A stretch of DNA of 47,508 nucleotides, taken from NCBI GenBank assembly GCA_031291275.1, contig JARLJJ010000072.1, forward strand, positions 1 to 47,508. The letters are read 5' to 3'. The stretch comes from Formivibrio sp. (lineage in GTDB: Bacteria > Pseudomonadota > Gammaproteobacteria > Burkholderiales > Chitinibacteraceae). Of the stretch, positions 8,759 through 16,291 are shown piece after piece. The stretch's first letter is position 1, and every line of letters begins with the position of its first letter. The notes beneath the pieces were generated by a model. That model was not told the DNA's origin. It worked only from the letters and a program-made list of their open reading frames with translations, and searched no databases. Position numbers and translations under genes: made by a program.

Positions 8759-8767
8759 CAAACCGTG

Positions 8768-10192
8768 ATGAATGAAATGACCGAGCATGCTACCGCCCAG
8801 CAAGACGGGGCGCAATACGAAAACTACCGCCTGCCGCCACATTCTGTCGAAGCCGAACAATCGGTACTGGGCGGGTTGTTGCTCGATAATCCCTCGTTTG
8901 ACAAGATTGCCGATGTTCTTTCCAAGGATGACTTCTATCGAGATGATCATCGGCGTATTTTTTATGCGATCAGTAATCTGATCGAGCACAACCGCCCAGC
9001 TGATGCGATTACCGTGGCGGAATCGCTTGATTCGACCAATGAGCTTGCCTATGTGGGGGGGTTGGCTTACCTCGGCTCGCTTTCACAGAATACGCCATCC
9101 GCCGCCAACATCAGGCGCTATGCGGAAATCGTGCGCGAAAAATCGGTGATGCGCCAATTGGCCAGCGCCGCCACCGAAATTGTCGATGCAGCCTACAATC
9201 CAAACGGGCGCGAGGCTGGCGATCTGCTGGATCAAGCAGAAAGTATGGTATTCGGCATTGCCGAACAATCCTCGCGCGGTCAAAAGGGTTTTATCGCCAT
9301 GCCGCCGATTTTGAAAGAAATCGTCGAGCGAATTGACCATTTGTTCCAGCAAGACAATCCGAGTGAAGTCACAGGCGTCGCCACGGGTTTTATAGATCTT
9401 GACCGCATGACTTCCGGTTTGCAGAAAGGTGATTTGATTATCGTTGCCGGACGTCCTTCCATGGGGAAAACGGCCTTTGCGATCAATATTGCCGAGTATG
9501 TTGCCACCGAGCAGAAATTACCGGTGGCGGTATTCTCGATGGAAATGGGCGCGGCGCAGTTGGGGATGCGGATGGTCGGCTCAATCGGCAAGATTGACAT
9601 GCACAAGCTGAAAACGGGTCGATTTGAAGACGAGGATTGGACCCGTTTGACTCATGCGGTGAGCAAACTTTCCGAAGCGCCGATTTTTATTGAAGAAACT
9701 GGCGCGCTGACTTCATTGGATATCCGCACCAAGGCGCGCCGGTTGGCACGTCAATGCGGAGGCCAGTTGGGTTTGATTGTAATTGATTACTTGCAGTTGA
9801 TGGCAGGCAGAGCCGGCGCGCGCGATCAAAACCGCGCCACGGAACTGGGCGAAATATCGCGTTCAATGAAATCCTTGGCCAAGGAACTGGGCGTGCCGAT
9901 CATTGCCCTGTCGCAGTTATCGCGGAATGTGGAGTCACGTACCGACAAGCGTCCAATGATGTCTGACTTGCGTGAGTCAGGCGCCATTGAACAGGATGCC
10001 GATTTGATCATGTTCATGTATCGCGACGAGTACTACAACTCAGACAGCAAATTTAAGGGTATTGCCGAGTGTATCGTTGGTAAACACCGGAACGGCCCGA
10101 CAGGCAAGGTGCCCCTGGTCTTCATGGGGCAATTTGCCCGCTTTGAAAATGCACTGATGCGCCCGGATGGCTGGTCCTCTGATATTGAATAG
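8768..10192 (+). CDS. dnaB: Replicative DNA helicase DnaB
   Basis: The 474-aa hexameric 5'-3' helicase unwinds DNA at the chromosomal fork and recruits primase. The N-terminal DnaB domain begins PPHSVEAEQSVLGGLL, followed by the RecA-like C-terminal domain. Walker A is GRPSMGKT at residues 228-235. Walker B is in LGLIVIDYLQLM, and later motifs LSQLSRNVESR and DLRESGAIEQDAD are intact. Length is normal (E. coli 471 aa) and there is no intein. GTG at 8765 directly precedes the chosen ATG at 8768. It is not next to rplI, its frequent partner, but diverges from ratA and ends at a good terminator. Confidence 0.97.
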   Translation: MNEMTEHATAQQDGAQYENYRLPPHSVEAEQSVLGGLLLDNPSFDKIADVLSKDDFYRDDHRRIFYAISNLIEHNRPADAITVAESLDSTNELAYVGGLAYLGSLSQNTPSAANIRRYAEIVREKSVMRQLASAATEIVDAAYNPNGREAGDLLDQAESMVFGIAEQSSRGQKGFIAMPPILKEIVERIDHLFQQDNPSEVTGVATGFIDLDRMTSGLQKGDLIIVAGRPSMGKTAFAINIAEYVATEQKLPVAVFSMEMGAAQLGMRMVGSIGKIDMHKLKTGRFEDEDWTRLTHAVSKLSEAPIFIEETGALTSLDIRTKARRLARQCGGQLGLIVIDYLQLMAGRAGARDQNRATELGEISRSMKSLAKELGVPIIALSQLSRNVESRTDKRPMMSDLRESGAIEQDADLIMFMYRDEYYNSDSKFKGIAECIVGKHRNGPTGKVPLVFMGQFARFENALMRPDGWSSDIE

Positions 10193-10207
10193 TTTGTAAA
10201 TACCTTT

Positions 10208-10245
10208 AAAAAAGGCCGCAGCTTGCAATGCTGACGGCCTTTTTT
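10208..10245 (+). terminator. Intrinsic terminator after dnaB, probably bidirectional
   Basis: The arms AAAAAAGGCCG-CAGC and GCTG-(A)-CGGCCTTTTTT form a GC-rich stem with a 7-base loop and one bulged A, ending in a T run. The A run on the other side gives a T run on the minus strand, so it may also end the converging MarR transcript that stops at 10275. Confidence 0.88.
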
Positions 10246-10274
10246 GTCTTCACGATGATCCAAACGCTGCAAAA

Positions 10275-10724
10275 CTAGCGTTGCCCTTTTTCGCTATTCG
10301 CCAGTGCGGTCATCACCATGCGCCAGCCGGTTTCGGCTTCGGTGCCGCAGATGTTGAAGATTGAGGTGAGCAGCTTATGCTGGCTGGCGGAAAGCTCGGT
10401 ATCCAGCTTGGCGCCTTCCTCGGTCAGCGTCAGGCATTTCACGCGACGATCCTGTTCGGAAAGGACTGCTGCGATCAGGCCGAGCTCCTGCAAACGCCGC
10501 AATGGCGCATTTAAGGCTTGCTTGCTCACGCCAAGCTTGGATAGCAGCTTGTTGACCGACAGCCCTGGATCACGACCGACAAAATAGATGATTCTGTGGT
10601 GGACACGGGCCAGATCGCGTTCGGCCAGGATCTCATCCGGCAATGCGGTAAATGCCCGATAGCCGAAGAAAAGCAGTTCCTGCGCAGCATTAAGGCGGGG
10701 ATCATTTTTTTTCATGATTGACAT
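10275..10724 (-). CDS. MarR-family transcriptional regulator
   Basis: The 149-aa protein is a small winged-helix dimer. Helix-turn-helix residues are found in GLSVNKLLSKLGVSKQALNAPLRRLQELGLI, and the wing is built around the conserved D/R element SEQDRRVKCLTLTEEG. The N-terminal helices and last helix form the dimer interface. It is divergent from an aminotransferase-azlCD unit, and a perfect dyad (10751-10765) lies between them, so local control of that unit is the natural inference. The ligand is unknown, and an amino acid or its derivative would fit the context. ATG at 10715 (MKKND) is an alternative start. Confidence 0.9.
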   Translation of the reverse strand: MSIMKKNDPRLNAAQELLFFGYRAFTALPDEILAERDLARVHHRIIYFVGRDPGLSVNKLLSKLGVSKQALNAPLRRLQELGLIAAVLSEQDRRVKCLTLTEEGAKLDTELSASQHKLLTSIFNICGTEAETGWRMVMTALANSEKGQR

Positions 10725-10750
10725 TCTAGCAGATCAATGAAAAGATAAAC

Positions 10751-10765
10751 GTCAATGACATTGAC
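10751..10765. promoter_or_regulatory. Candidate MarR operator, perfect 7-1-7 dyad
   Basis: GTCAATG-A-CATTGAC is a perfect inverted repeat located 27 bases after the MarR start and 35 bases before the aminotransferase ATG. Related half-sites ATTGAC and ATCAATG occur close by (about 10724-10741). Position, symmetry and size fit an autoregulated MarR dimer site; that assignment is inferred from context. Confidence 0.6.
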
Positions 10766-10799
10766 TAAATTGCAGCATTTACCAAAAGGACAGTTTGCC

Positions 10800-12011
10800 A
10801 TGTTTGCTTCACGTATCAATCGTCTGACTTCCTCTCTGGTGCGGGATATCCTCGCACTGGCAACACAACCGGGCATGATTTCATTCGCTGGCGGATTGCC
10901 GGCAGAAGAAGGGTTGTTCAAGCCGCAGGATGCCGGTATCGATCTGAATGCATTGCCGGATGCGCTTTGGCAATATGGTATGAGCGAGGGCGAACCAGCC
11001 TTGCGCGAATGGGTGGCCAAACGTGCTTGTGGCTTGGGTCTGGCCTGTTCTCCTGAACAGGTGCTGATCCTGAATGGCTCACAACAAGGCATTGATCTTG
11101 TCGCCAAATTATTGGTGGAGGAAGGAGATCAGGTTCTGGTTGAATCACCGGCCTATCTGGCGGCACTGCAGGTTTTTCGCTTGTTTGGAGCGGATATGCA
11201 TGGCATAGCTCAAGATGACGACGGTGCGTTACCGGCAGCACTGGATACGGCACCCGCTGCGCGTTTTGTTTACCTCACTCCTACCTTCCAGAATCCCACC
11301 GGGCGTTGTACCGCTCAGCGCCGGAGAATGGAGCTGGCTGCGATCTGCGATCACCGCCAGTTGCCAGTGTTCGAGGATGATCCGTATCGCGACCTGAGCT
11401 TTGATGGTCCTGCACCCGCACCGCTGGTGTCTCACCTGAAAAACGCGCACTGGATTTATCAAGGCTCATTTTCCAAGACGCTTGCCCCCGGCCTGCGCCT
11501 GGGCTATCTGATCGCCCATCCCGATTTTTATCCGGCGCTGGTCAAGCTCAAGCAAGCAGCCGATCTGCATACCAATCGCCTCAGCCAGTTTATTGTGTTG
11601 CAGGCTTTGCAACGCAACTTGATAGCGCCTCATGTGGCCGGTAATTTACCGATCTACCGCGAACGACGCGATGCCATGCAGGCTGCGTTACAGCAGCATT
11701 TGAGCAGCAAGGCAGACTGGACCGTGCCTGGTGGCGGCTTGTTTTTCTGGCTGCATTTGCGTGAGAAGATCGATGGAATGGCGTTGCTGAATAGGGCATT
11801 GGCACGTGGCTTGGTATTCATGCCCGGCGATACCTTCTTTGCCGGCGAACCGGAATACCCTGCGCTGCGTCTCAACTTCAGCCATTCCAGTCCGGATGAG
11901 ATCCGTCGGGGCGTGGCAATTTTGGCGGATTTGCTCAATGAAACCGGTGATGCTTCTTCCAACAGTTTGGCTGGCAAATACCAGCCGGACTGTGCATTGC
12001 AACACGGTTGA
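10800..12011 (+). CDS. PLP-dependent aminotransferase, class I/II (2-aminoadipate/LysN-like)
   Basis: The 403-aa fold-type I aminotransferase opens with the subfamily hallmark SLVRDILALATQPGMISFAGGLP. The PLP-binding lysine is K226 in GSFSKTLAPGLRLGY. NPTGR and EDDPYRDLSF upstream are the usual phosphate and pyridine-ring contacts, and the carboxylate-binding Arg is in ALRLNFS near the C terminus. Relatives transaminate 2-aminoadipate, aromatic or branched-chain substrates with 2-oxoglutarate. The adjoining AzlCD exporter favours a hydrophobic amino acid, but this is inference. The ATG at 10800 has AAAAGGA upstream at good spacing. An ATG at 10755 is in frame but lies inside the operator dyad and is less likely. 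Confidence 0.88.
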   Translation: MFASRINRLTSSLVRDILALATQPGMISFAGGLPAEEGLFKPQDAGIDLNALPDALWQYGMSEGEPALREWVAKRACGLGLACSPEQVLILNGSQQGIDLVAKLLVEEGDQVLVESPAYLAALQVFRLFGADMHGIAQDDDGALPAALDTAPAARFVYLTPTFQNPTGRCTAQRRRMELAAICDHRQLPVFEDDPYRDLSFDGPAPAPLVSHLKNAHWIYQGSFSKTLAPGLRLGYLIAHPDFYPALVKLKQAADLHTNRLSQFIVLQALQRNLIAPHVAGNLPIYRERRDAMQAALQQHLSSKADWTVPGGGLFFWLHLREKIDGMALLNRALARGLVFMPGDTFFAGEPEYPALRLNFSHSSPDEIRRGVAILADLLNETGDASSNSLAGKYQPDCALQHG

Positions 12012-12031
12012 GGCAGCGATAAGCTCGATAC

Positions 12032-12748
12032 ATGAAAAATCCCCGTCTTCTTATGCTGGCCGGTTTGCGCGATACGGTACCGATGATGGTCGGTGCCGGA
12101 CCATTTGGTCTGATTTACGGCACGTTAGCCATTAATGCCGGTCTTTCTCCTGCCGCAACTTTAGGAATGTCGCTGTTTGTTTTTGCCGGCTCTTCGCAGT
12201 TTGTCGCGGTCAGTCTGATCAGTGCTGGCGCAGCGCTACCTGTGATCTGGATGACCACGCTGGTCGTTAATCTGCGCCATGCCCTCTACAGTGCCACATT
12301 GCAGCCTCATGCGCGTGACTGGTCTGCGGGATGGCGCTGGGTGCTGTCTTTCTGGTTGACCGATGAAACCTTTGCCGTGGTTGAAAATCACTTTCGCACT
12401 CAAGGGCGCGAAGGCGGGCAGTGGTATCAGCTAGGTTCCTCGCTTGGGATGTACCTGAACTGGGTGTTATGGACGGCGGTTGGGGTGTTGCTGGGAAGCA
12501 GCATTCCCGGAATCTCCGGCTGGGGTTTGGATTTCGCCATGCTGGCAACCTTTGCTGCCATCGTTGCGCCTCAGTTGCGGCAAAACGCGATTCTGGCGGC
12601 GGCTGTGGCTGCGGGGACAACCTCACTGCTGTTGCAGGGGTTACCCTATAAACTCGATTTGATGGTGGCCGCGCTGGTGGGGGTAGTTGCCGGGCTGGTT
12701 GCTGAAAAATTGCGTCCGCCATTGCCTATCGGGGAGGAAGTGGCATGA
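12032..12748 (+). CDS. azlC: AzlC-family amino-acid exporter, large subunit
   Basis: The 238-aa polytopic inner-membrane protein begins RDTVPMMVGAGPFGLIYGTLA and has the conserved SLFVFAGSSQFVAV and NLRHALYSA segments that define AzlC. It is expected to pair with the short AzlD protein to export branched-chain amino acids, shown for azaleucine in Bacillus and as YgaZH/BrnFE for valine and methionine. It follows the aminotransferase by 20 bases and overlaps azlD by 4 bases (ATGA), so all three are probably one transcript under the divergent MarR protein. Substrate here is inferred. Confidence 0.93.
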   Translation: MKNPRLLMLAGLRDTVPMMVGAGPFGLIYGTLAINAGLSPAATLGMSLFVFAGSSQFVAVSLISAGAALPVIWMTTLVVNLRHALYSATLQPHARDWSAGWRWVLSFWLTDETFAVVENHFRTQGREGGQWYQLGSSLGMYLNWVLWTAVGVLLGSSIPGISGWGLDFAMLATFAAIVAPQLRQNAILAAAVAAGTTSLLLQGLPYKLDLMVAALVGVVAGLVAEKLRPPLPIGEEVA

Positions 12749-13056
12749 ATCATTGGTGGGTCATTCTAGGCATGGCGCTGGCAACATTGCCGGTGCGTGC
12801 TAGCTTTCTGGTGTTTGGCCACCGGCTGGTTTTTCCTCCGTTGCTGCATCGTGCGCTGCGCTACGTGCCTGCGGCAGTATTGACGGCTTTGATTGTTCCC
12901 ATGGCGCTTGCGCCCAAGGGAACAATTGACTTGACGCTGGGCAATGCGTATCTGATCGGCACCCTGGTGGCCGGTTTGGTTGCCTTTTCCACCCGTAAGA
13001 CACTATTGGCAATTGTGGTGAGTTTTGCGGTGTATGGGGCCATGCGGTATTTCTGA
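12745..13056 (+). CDS. azlD: AzlD-family amino-acid exporter, small subunit
   Basis: The 103-aa protein with about four membrane helices has the family pattern LATLPVRASFLVFG, ALRYVPAAVLTALIVPMAL and a C-terminal KTLLAIVVSFAVYG helix. Its start codon overlaps the azlC stop (ATGA), implying translational coupling and a fixed subunit ratio. It is needed with AzlC for export. No terminator was found immediately downstream. Confidence 0.92.
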   Translation: MNHWWVILGMALATLPVRASFLVFGHRLVFPPLLHRALRYVPAAVLTALIVPMALAPKGTIDLTLGNAYLIGTLVAGLVAFSTRKTLLAIVVSFAVYGAMRYF

Positions 13057-13103
13057 TCCCATTGAGTTCGGGCGTAACGGTATTTCCTGCATCGAGCAGA
13101 AAG

Positions 13104-13379
13104 TCAGCACTTCTTGCGCAAGTTGACCCATTTGGTGGTTTTGCCAATGCATTGATGGAGCTCGCCGGCCCGGCACCATGTCCGGCCATCGGGTATGGAT
13201 CGACCGTTGGTACTTGGGCAGGATTTACTCAAGTCGATCGTTGTTGATGCGGTAGAAACTGACGATACGCTATGCACAGAATGAACAGGCGAAGCTATAG
13301 GCGTTGCGGCATTTGCATCATGGGTGACCCATATGATGCAAGCAGGGGAAAAGGCGAAGAGCCACTGGAGATATTTCAT
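13104..13379 (-). CDS. Possible small secreted cysteine-containing protein
   Basis: The 91-aa frame starts MKYLQWLFAFSPACIIWV and reads like a signal peptide ending near DANA. A low-complexity stretch of repeated HSV/SSV units (about residues 32-47) follows, then a compact C-terminal part with four cysteines (KSC, TWC, HQC and KKC) and basic residues. Spaced cysteines after a signal peptide suggest a disulfide-stabilised exported peptide. The ribosome site is weak and I do not recognise a family, so this may be a spurious frame. No other gene fits 13057-13459. Confidence 0.45.
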   Translation of the reverse strand: MKYLQWLFAFSPACIIWVTHDANAATPIASPVHSVHSVSSVSTASTTIDLSKSCPSTNGRSIPDGRTWCRAGELHQCIGKTTKWVNLRKKC

Positions 13380-13459
13380 GCGCTTTTCATTGGCAAGGAC
13401 ACCAATTATGGCTACTTTGCCAGGGACTCGACACGGTCACCTGATGCATTAAGGAAGAG

Positions 13460-13666
13460 TCAACGAACAATGTCGAAGCCTGCTTCTTCAATGGCAGATT
13501 CCAGCGCGGCTTGATTGATCTGTGCTGAATCGAAGCGTATGCGTGCGCTGCCAGGTTGCAGTGAAACTTGCACGTCTTCCACGCCCGGTTGAGCTTGCAG
13601 TTTGCGGGTGACTCCAGCGACACAGCCGCCACAACTCATGCCATCAATACGAATTTCAATTTCCAC
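13460..13666 (-). CDS. Heavy-metal-associated (CopZ-like) metallochaperone
   Basis: The 68-aa single-domain HMA protein has the metal-binding loop GMSCGGC at residues 9-15, with C12 and C15 as Cu(I) ligands. The ferredoxin-like beta-alpha-beta-beta-alpha-beta pattern is complete (IEIRIDGM, VTRKLQAQPGVEDVQVSL, ALESAIEEAGFDI). It is likely a cytosolic copper carrier that hands copper to a P-type ATPase or regulator. No copA or cueR is in the window, so its partners are elsewhere. It lies 48 bases downstream of the RquA-like gene on the same strand and could share its transcript. Confidence 0.9.
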   Translation of the reverse strand: MEIEIRIDGMSCGGCVAGVTRKLQAQPGVEDVQVSLQPGSARIRFDSAQINQAALESAIEEAGFDIVR

Positions 13667-13714
13667 AGTTTGTGTCTCCCTTGCCAGGAATCATTGGTGT
13701 TGTTTTGCGCAGTA

Positions 13715-14443
13715 TCAGTCTTTGTGACTTACCGTGACAATCTGATAAACACCCCCAAAAATCGTACGCTTCTGCCAGTTGAATTGCTCGGGGCGACTTG
13801 AGAATTCGGATAGTTGATGGCGCCAGACCGCATTGGCAAATGGCTCAAGCCAAGCGTTAACCACTTTCAATATCCAGCGGATCGGTTGCCACCAAGCAGG
13901 GCGATGGTAGTCGACGAGTAGTAATTTCCCTTCCTTGGGGAGCATGGAAAGCAAGTGATCAAGAATCTGACGTTTTTTGTTGTCCGGCACTTCATGCAAC
14001 AGGAAAAAACTACAGATCAGATCATAATTTCCGCCTTCGCCCATAAACGTAGCGGCATCGTGTCGGATAACCTTGCTCCAGGGAGTGCCCGCAAGCTTTT
14101 TCTTACCATGTTCAACTTGGATCGGCGTGATGTCAGTCAGGTGAAAAGCACCCTCTGGGCCCGTCTTGCTGGCAGCTCGTTGTACCAAATCACCATAGAC
14201 GTGGGCAATTTGCCAAACCCGCATGCCTGGTTCTATTTCATTGAGGTAGGCATGCATCAAGCGCTGATCATTGGCGAAGAGCAGGGTGCGAACGACAATA
14301 TTGCGATCCAGTAAGCGAACCCTTGATGGGTTTACATAGGCCCAGTCATACACTTCGGTCATGTAATCAGGTACCCCTTCGTAGTAGAAGTCAGTATCGG
14401 GTGTTGCAATCAGGGTCGAATCAGGCATTTTCAAGTCTGGCAA
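13715..14443 (-). CDS. rquA: RquA-like SAM-dependent enzyme, probable rhodoquinone biosynthesis
   Basis: The 242-aa protein has a class I SAM-methyltransferase fold, but its first glycine-rich motif is altered to VWQIAHVYGD (76-85) instead of the usual ExGxGxG. An acidic residue at D104, HD at 128-129, FFLLHEVP (146-153) and VDYHRP (177-182) follow. An N-terminal VPDYMTEVYDWAYVNP segment and a C-terminal LEPFANAVWRH helix complete the pattern I associate with RquA. RquA converts ubiquinone to rhodoquinone, the low-potential quinone used for fumarate reduction, taking the amino group from SAM. The assignment rests on remembered family motifs without an alignment; a related uncharacterised methyltransferase is the alternative. 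No respiratory genes adjoin it. A large upstream region suggests separate regulation. Confidence 0.62.
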   Translation of the reverse strand: MPDLKMPDSTLIATPDTDFYYEGVPDYMTEVYDWAYVNPSRVRLLDRNIVVRTLLFANDQRLMHAYLNEIEPGMRVWQIAHVYGDLVQRAASKTGPEGAFHLTDITPIQVEHGKKKLAGTPWSKVIRHDAATFMGEGGNYDLICSFFLLHEVPDNKKRQILDHLLSMLPKEGKLLLVDYHRPAWWQPIRWILKVVNAWLEPFANAVWRHQLSEFSSRPEQFNWQKRTIFGGVYQIVTVSHKD

Positions 14444-14466
14444 GGAAAGCGGAATCTCCGCAAAGC

Positions 14467-14483
14467 GGTATAAATATTACCGG
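14467..14483. repeat. Upstream copy of the AATATTACCGG repeat
   Basis: AATATTACCGG occupies 14473-14483, and with the preceding GGTA it forms an imperfect dyad GGTA...TTACC starting at 14467. It lies about 25-40 bases upstream of the rquA-like start, where an operator or activator site would be expected. The second copy is 67 bases further away. Confidence 0.55.
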
Positions 14484-14536
14484 GTTTGGAGTGATGGTGG
14501 CTTTGTCATGATCCAAAGGTCGTGATGGATTTGAGG

Positions 14537-14550
14537 GGTAATATTACCGG
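14537..14550. repeat. Second AATATTACCGG copy within a perfect 12-bp palindrome
   Basis: GGTAATATTACC (14537-14548) is a perfect palindrome continued by GG, so AATATTACCGG recurs exactly at 14540-14550. Two matching sites 67 bases apart suggest a dimeric regulator bound cooperatively upstream of the RquA-like gene. The regulator is unknown. Confidence 0.55.
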
Positions 14551-14815
14551 CGGATTAAGTGGGGAATAAATCATTTTTCTTTATTTCATCAAATACTTAT
14601 AAATTTGTAAGCTTGTTTTTCGGTTATTCTTCGCATTTTCTCGGCGACGTTCTGATCTCGAGTTGAAGCGGCTATACTTTATTTTTTGTTGTTTTCTTAC
14701 ATCACTCCGCCCCCTTGTCAGAGCGAGACGCTCTTGATTGATTGCAATAGGTACGGCAGCATGCAATGCTACATACTAATATATTGCGGCGCAGCAATTT
14801 TGCTTTGAGGTGTTT

Positions 14816-16264
14816 ATGACTCTGTCCGAACTAACCCCCCAGTCTGTATGGCGTAATTTTGCCATGCTTTGTGAGCATCCGAGATCGTCGGGGAAGGAGT
14901 TGGTATTAAGAGATCATTTAGCTGTTTGGGCTGAGTCACGGGGCTTGTCTACGCAGTTGGATAGTGGTGGTAATTTGATCATTCGCAAGCCAGCTACATC
15001 CGGCATGGAAGAACGAGTTGGTGTGATTTTGCAGGCGCATCTGGATATGGTTTGCCTGAAAAATCGTGATAACCCGCATGATTTCACTACGGATCCGATT
15101 CGTCCCGTGGTTGAACGGGGATGGGTTCGTGCCGAAGGAACAACGCTTGGTGCCGATAACGGCATGGGGGTGGCGGTAGCATTGGCAGTGTTGGAGGCAA
15201 CGGATATTGCACACGGTCCTCTGGAAGTCTTGCTAACGTTGGATGAAGAAGCCGGCATGAGTGGTGCCCGATCATTGCAGCCAGAGTTGTTGCAGGGCCA
15301 GTTGATGTTCAATCTGGATACTGAAGATTGGGGTGAACTGTATGTGGGTTGCGCGGGTGGCGTAAATATTTCGGTGCGTCGGCACATAAGTCGCGATCCC
15401 GCTTCTGCTGCTTTTGTCATGCGCGAAATCAGTGTGACCGGGCTCAAAGGCGGACATTCGGGCTGCGATATTCATCTGGAACGCGCCAATGCCATTCGTT
15501 TGTTGGCACGGCTGTTGCAAAATGCACGAAAACAAACCGATCTGCGCCTGGTCAGCCTGCGTGGCGGCAGTTTGCGCAATGCACTGCCGCGCGAGGCTTT
15601 TGCGGTGGTCGCTGTCCCAGCATGCGATGAGAATATTTTGGATGCCTTGGCTTTGGCCGCACAAGACCAATACCGCTTGGAATATGCCAAGGTAGACGAA
15701 GGAATCAGTGTTCGCATCAATGATCAGGGAACGGGGACGGTCGTGCGCGCGGTGGATACCCAATCGGTCATTGATCTGCTGCTGGCACTTCCGCACGGTG
15801 TGCGGCGCTGGAGTCACGTTATCCCGGAGGTGGTCGAAACCTCAAATAACTTGGGGGTGGTCAAACTCGAAGATGACTTTGAAATTACTTTGATGGTGCG
15901 GTCACTGACGGAATCAGGTGCTGACGAGTTGGCCATGTCGATTGAGGCGTGCGCGCGCCTTGCCGAAGCCACCGCGGTACGTAGTGGGAGCTATCCAGGA
16001 TGGGTTCCTGATCTGTCATCCCGTGCTTTACAAGTGGCGCAGGGCGTTTACCGGGCGAAGTTTGGACTAGAGCCTGCCATCAAGGTTATCCATGCCGGGC
16101 TAGAGTGTGGCTTGATCGGGGCGAAATATCCACGGGTAGAAATGGTTTCCTTTGGCCCGGTTATACGTGATGCCCACTCGCCTGATGAGCGGGTGGAGAT
16201 TGAATCGGTCAGGCATTTTTGGGAGTTGCTGATAGGGTGTCTGGATGCCGTTCCTCAGGTGTAA
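14816..16264 (+). CDS. pepD: Aminoacyl-histidine dipeptidase (Xaa-His dipeptidase, PepD)
   Basis: The 482-aa M20 metallopeptidase hydrolyses Xaa-His dipeptides such as carnosine and other short peptides in the cytosol. Metal-binding motifs are LQAHLDMVC (first His-Asp), GTTLGADNGMG (bridging Asp) and LLTLDEEAGMSGA (catalytic and ligand Glu pair). GLKGGHSGCDIHLERANA belongs to the lid/dimer region and IHAGLECG near the C terminus supplies further ligands. Length matches E. coli PepD (485 aa). ATG at 14816 has GAGG five bases upstream and is preferred over the in-frame GTG at 14810. Confidence 0.95.
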   Translation: MTLSELTPQSVWRNFAMLCEHPRSSGKELVLRDHLAVWAESRGLSTQLDSGGNLIIRKPATSGMEERVGVILQAHLDMVCLKNRDNPHDFTTDPIRPVVERGWVRAEGTTLGADNGMGVAVALAVLEATDIAHGPLEVLLTLDEEAGMSGARSLQPELLQGQLMFNLDTEDWGELYVGCAGGVNISVRRHISRDPASAAFVMREISVTGLKGGHSGCDIHLERANAIRLLARLLQNARKQTDLRLVSLRGGSLRNALPREAFAVVAVPACDENILDALALAAQDQYRLEYAKVDEGISVRINDQGTGTVVRAVDTQSVIDLLLALPHGVRRWSHVIPEVVETSNNLGVVKLEDDFEITLMVRSLTESGADELAMSIEACARLAEATAVRSGSYPGWVPDLSSRALQVAQGVYRAKFGLEPAIKVIHAGLECGLIGAKYPRVEMVSFGPVIRDAHSPDERVEIESVRHFWELLIGCLDAVPQV

Positions 16265-16291
16265 TGCCCATGAGCGGTATGTCAGTCCCGG

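Larger units (their letters stand above)
14444..14815. other. Long AT-rich intergenic region between rquA and pepD
   Basis: This 372-base gap contains no credible gene; a 61-codon minus-strand frame at 14581-14766 is rich in Arg/Lys/Asn and looks random. It holds two AATATTACCGG repeats near rquA, an AT-rich centre, a possible -10 TATACT at 14673-14678, a small hairpin AGAGCG-AGA-CGCTCT at 14720-14734, and a dyad AGCAT-GCA-ATGCT at 14758-14770 before pepD. It probably carries divergent promoters and control sites. Confidence 0.6.

Noticed and set aside
14734..14747. FNR/ANR-like site TTGAT-N4-TGCAA near pepD
   Set aside because: It has two mismatches in one half-site and is nearly 300 bases from rquA, so it is too weak to claim as an anaerobic control site.
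14581..14766. 61-codon minus-strand frame in the rquA-pepD gap
   Set aside because: It lies in AT-rich spacer, is dominated by Arg, Lys, Asn and Ser without hydrophobic periodicity, and has no good ribosome site.
15272..15817. 181-codon minus-strand frame
   Set aside because: It is antisense to pepD, with no domain, signal or ribosome site.
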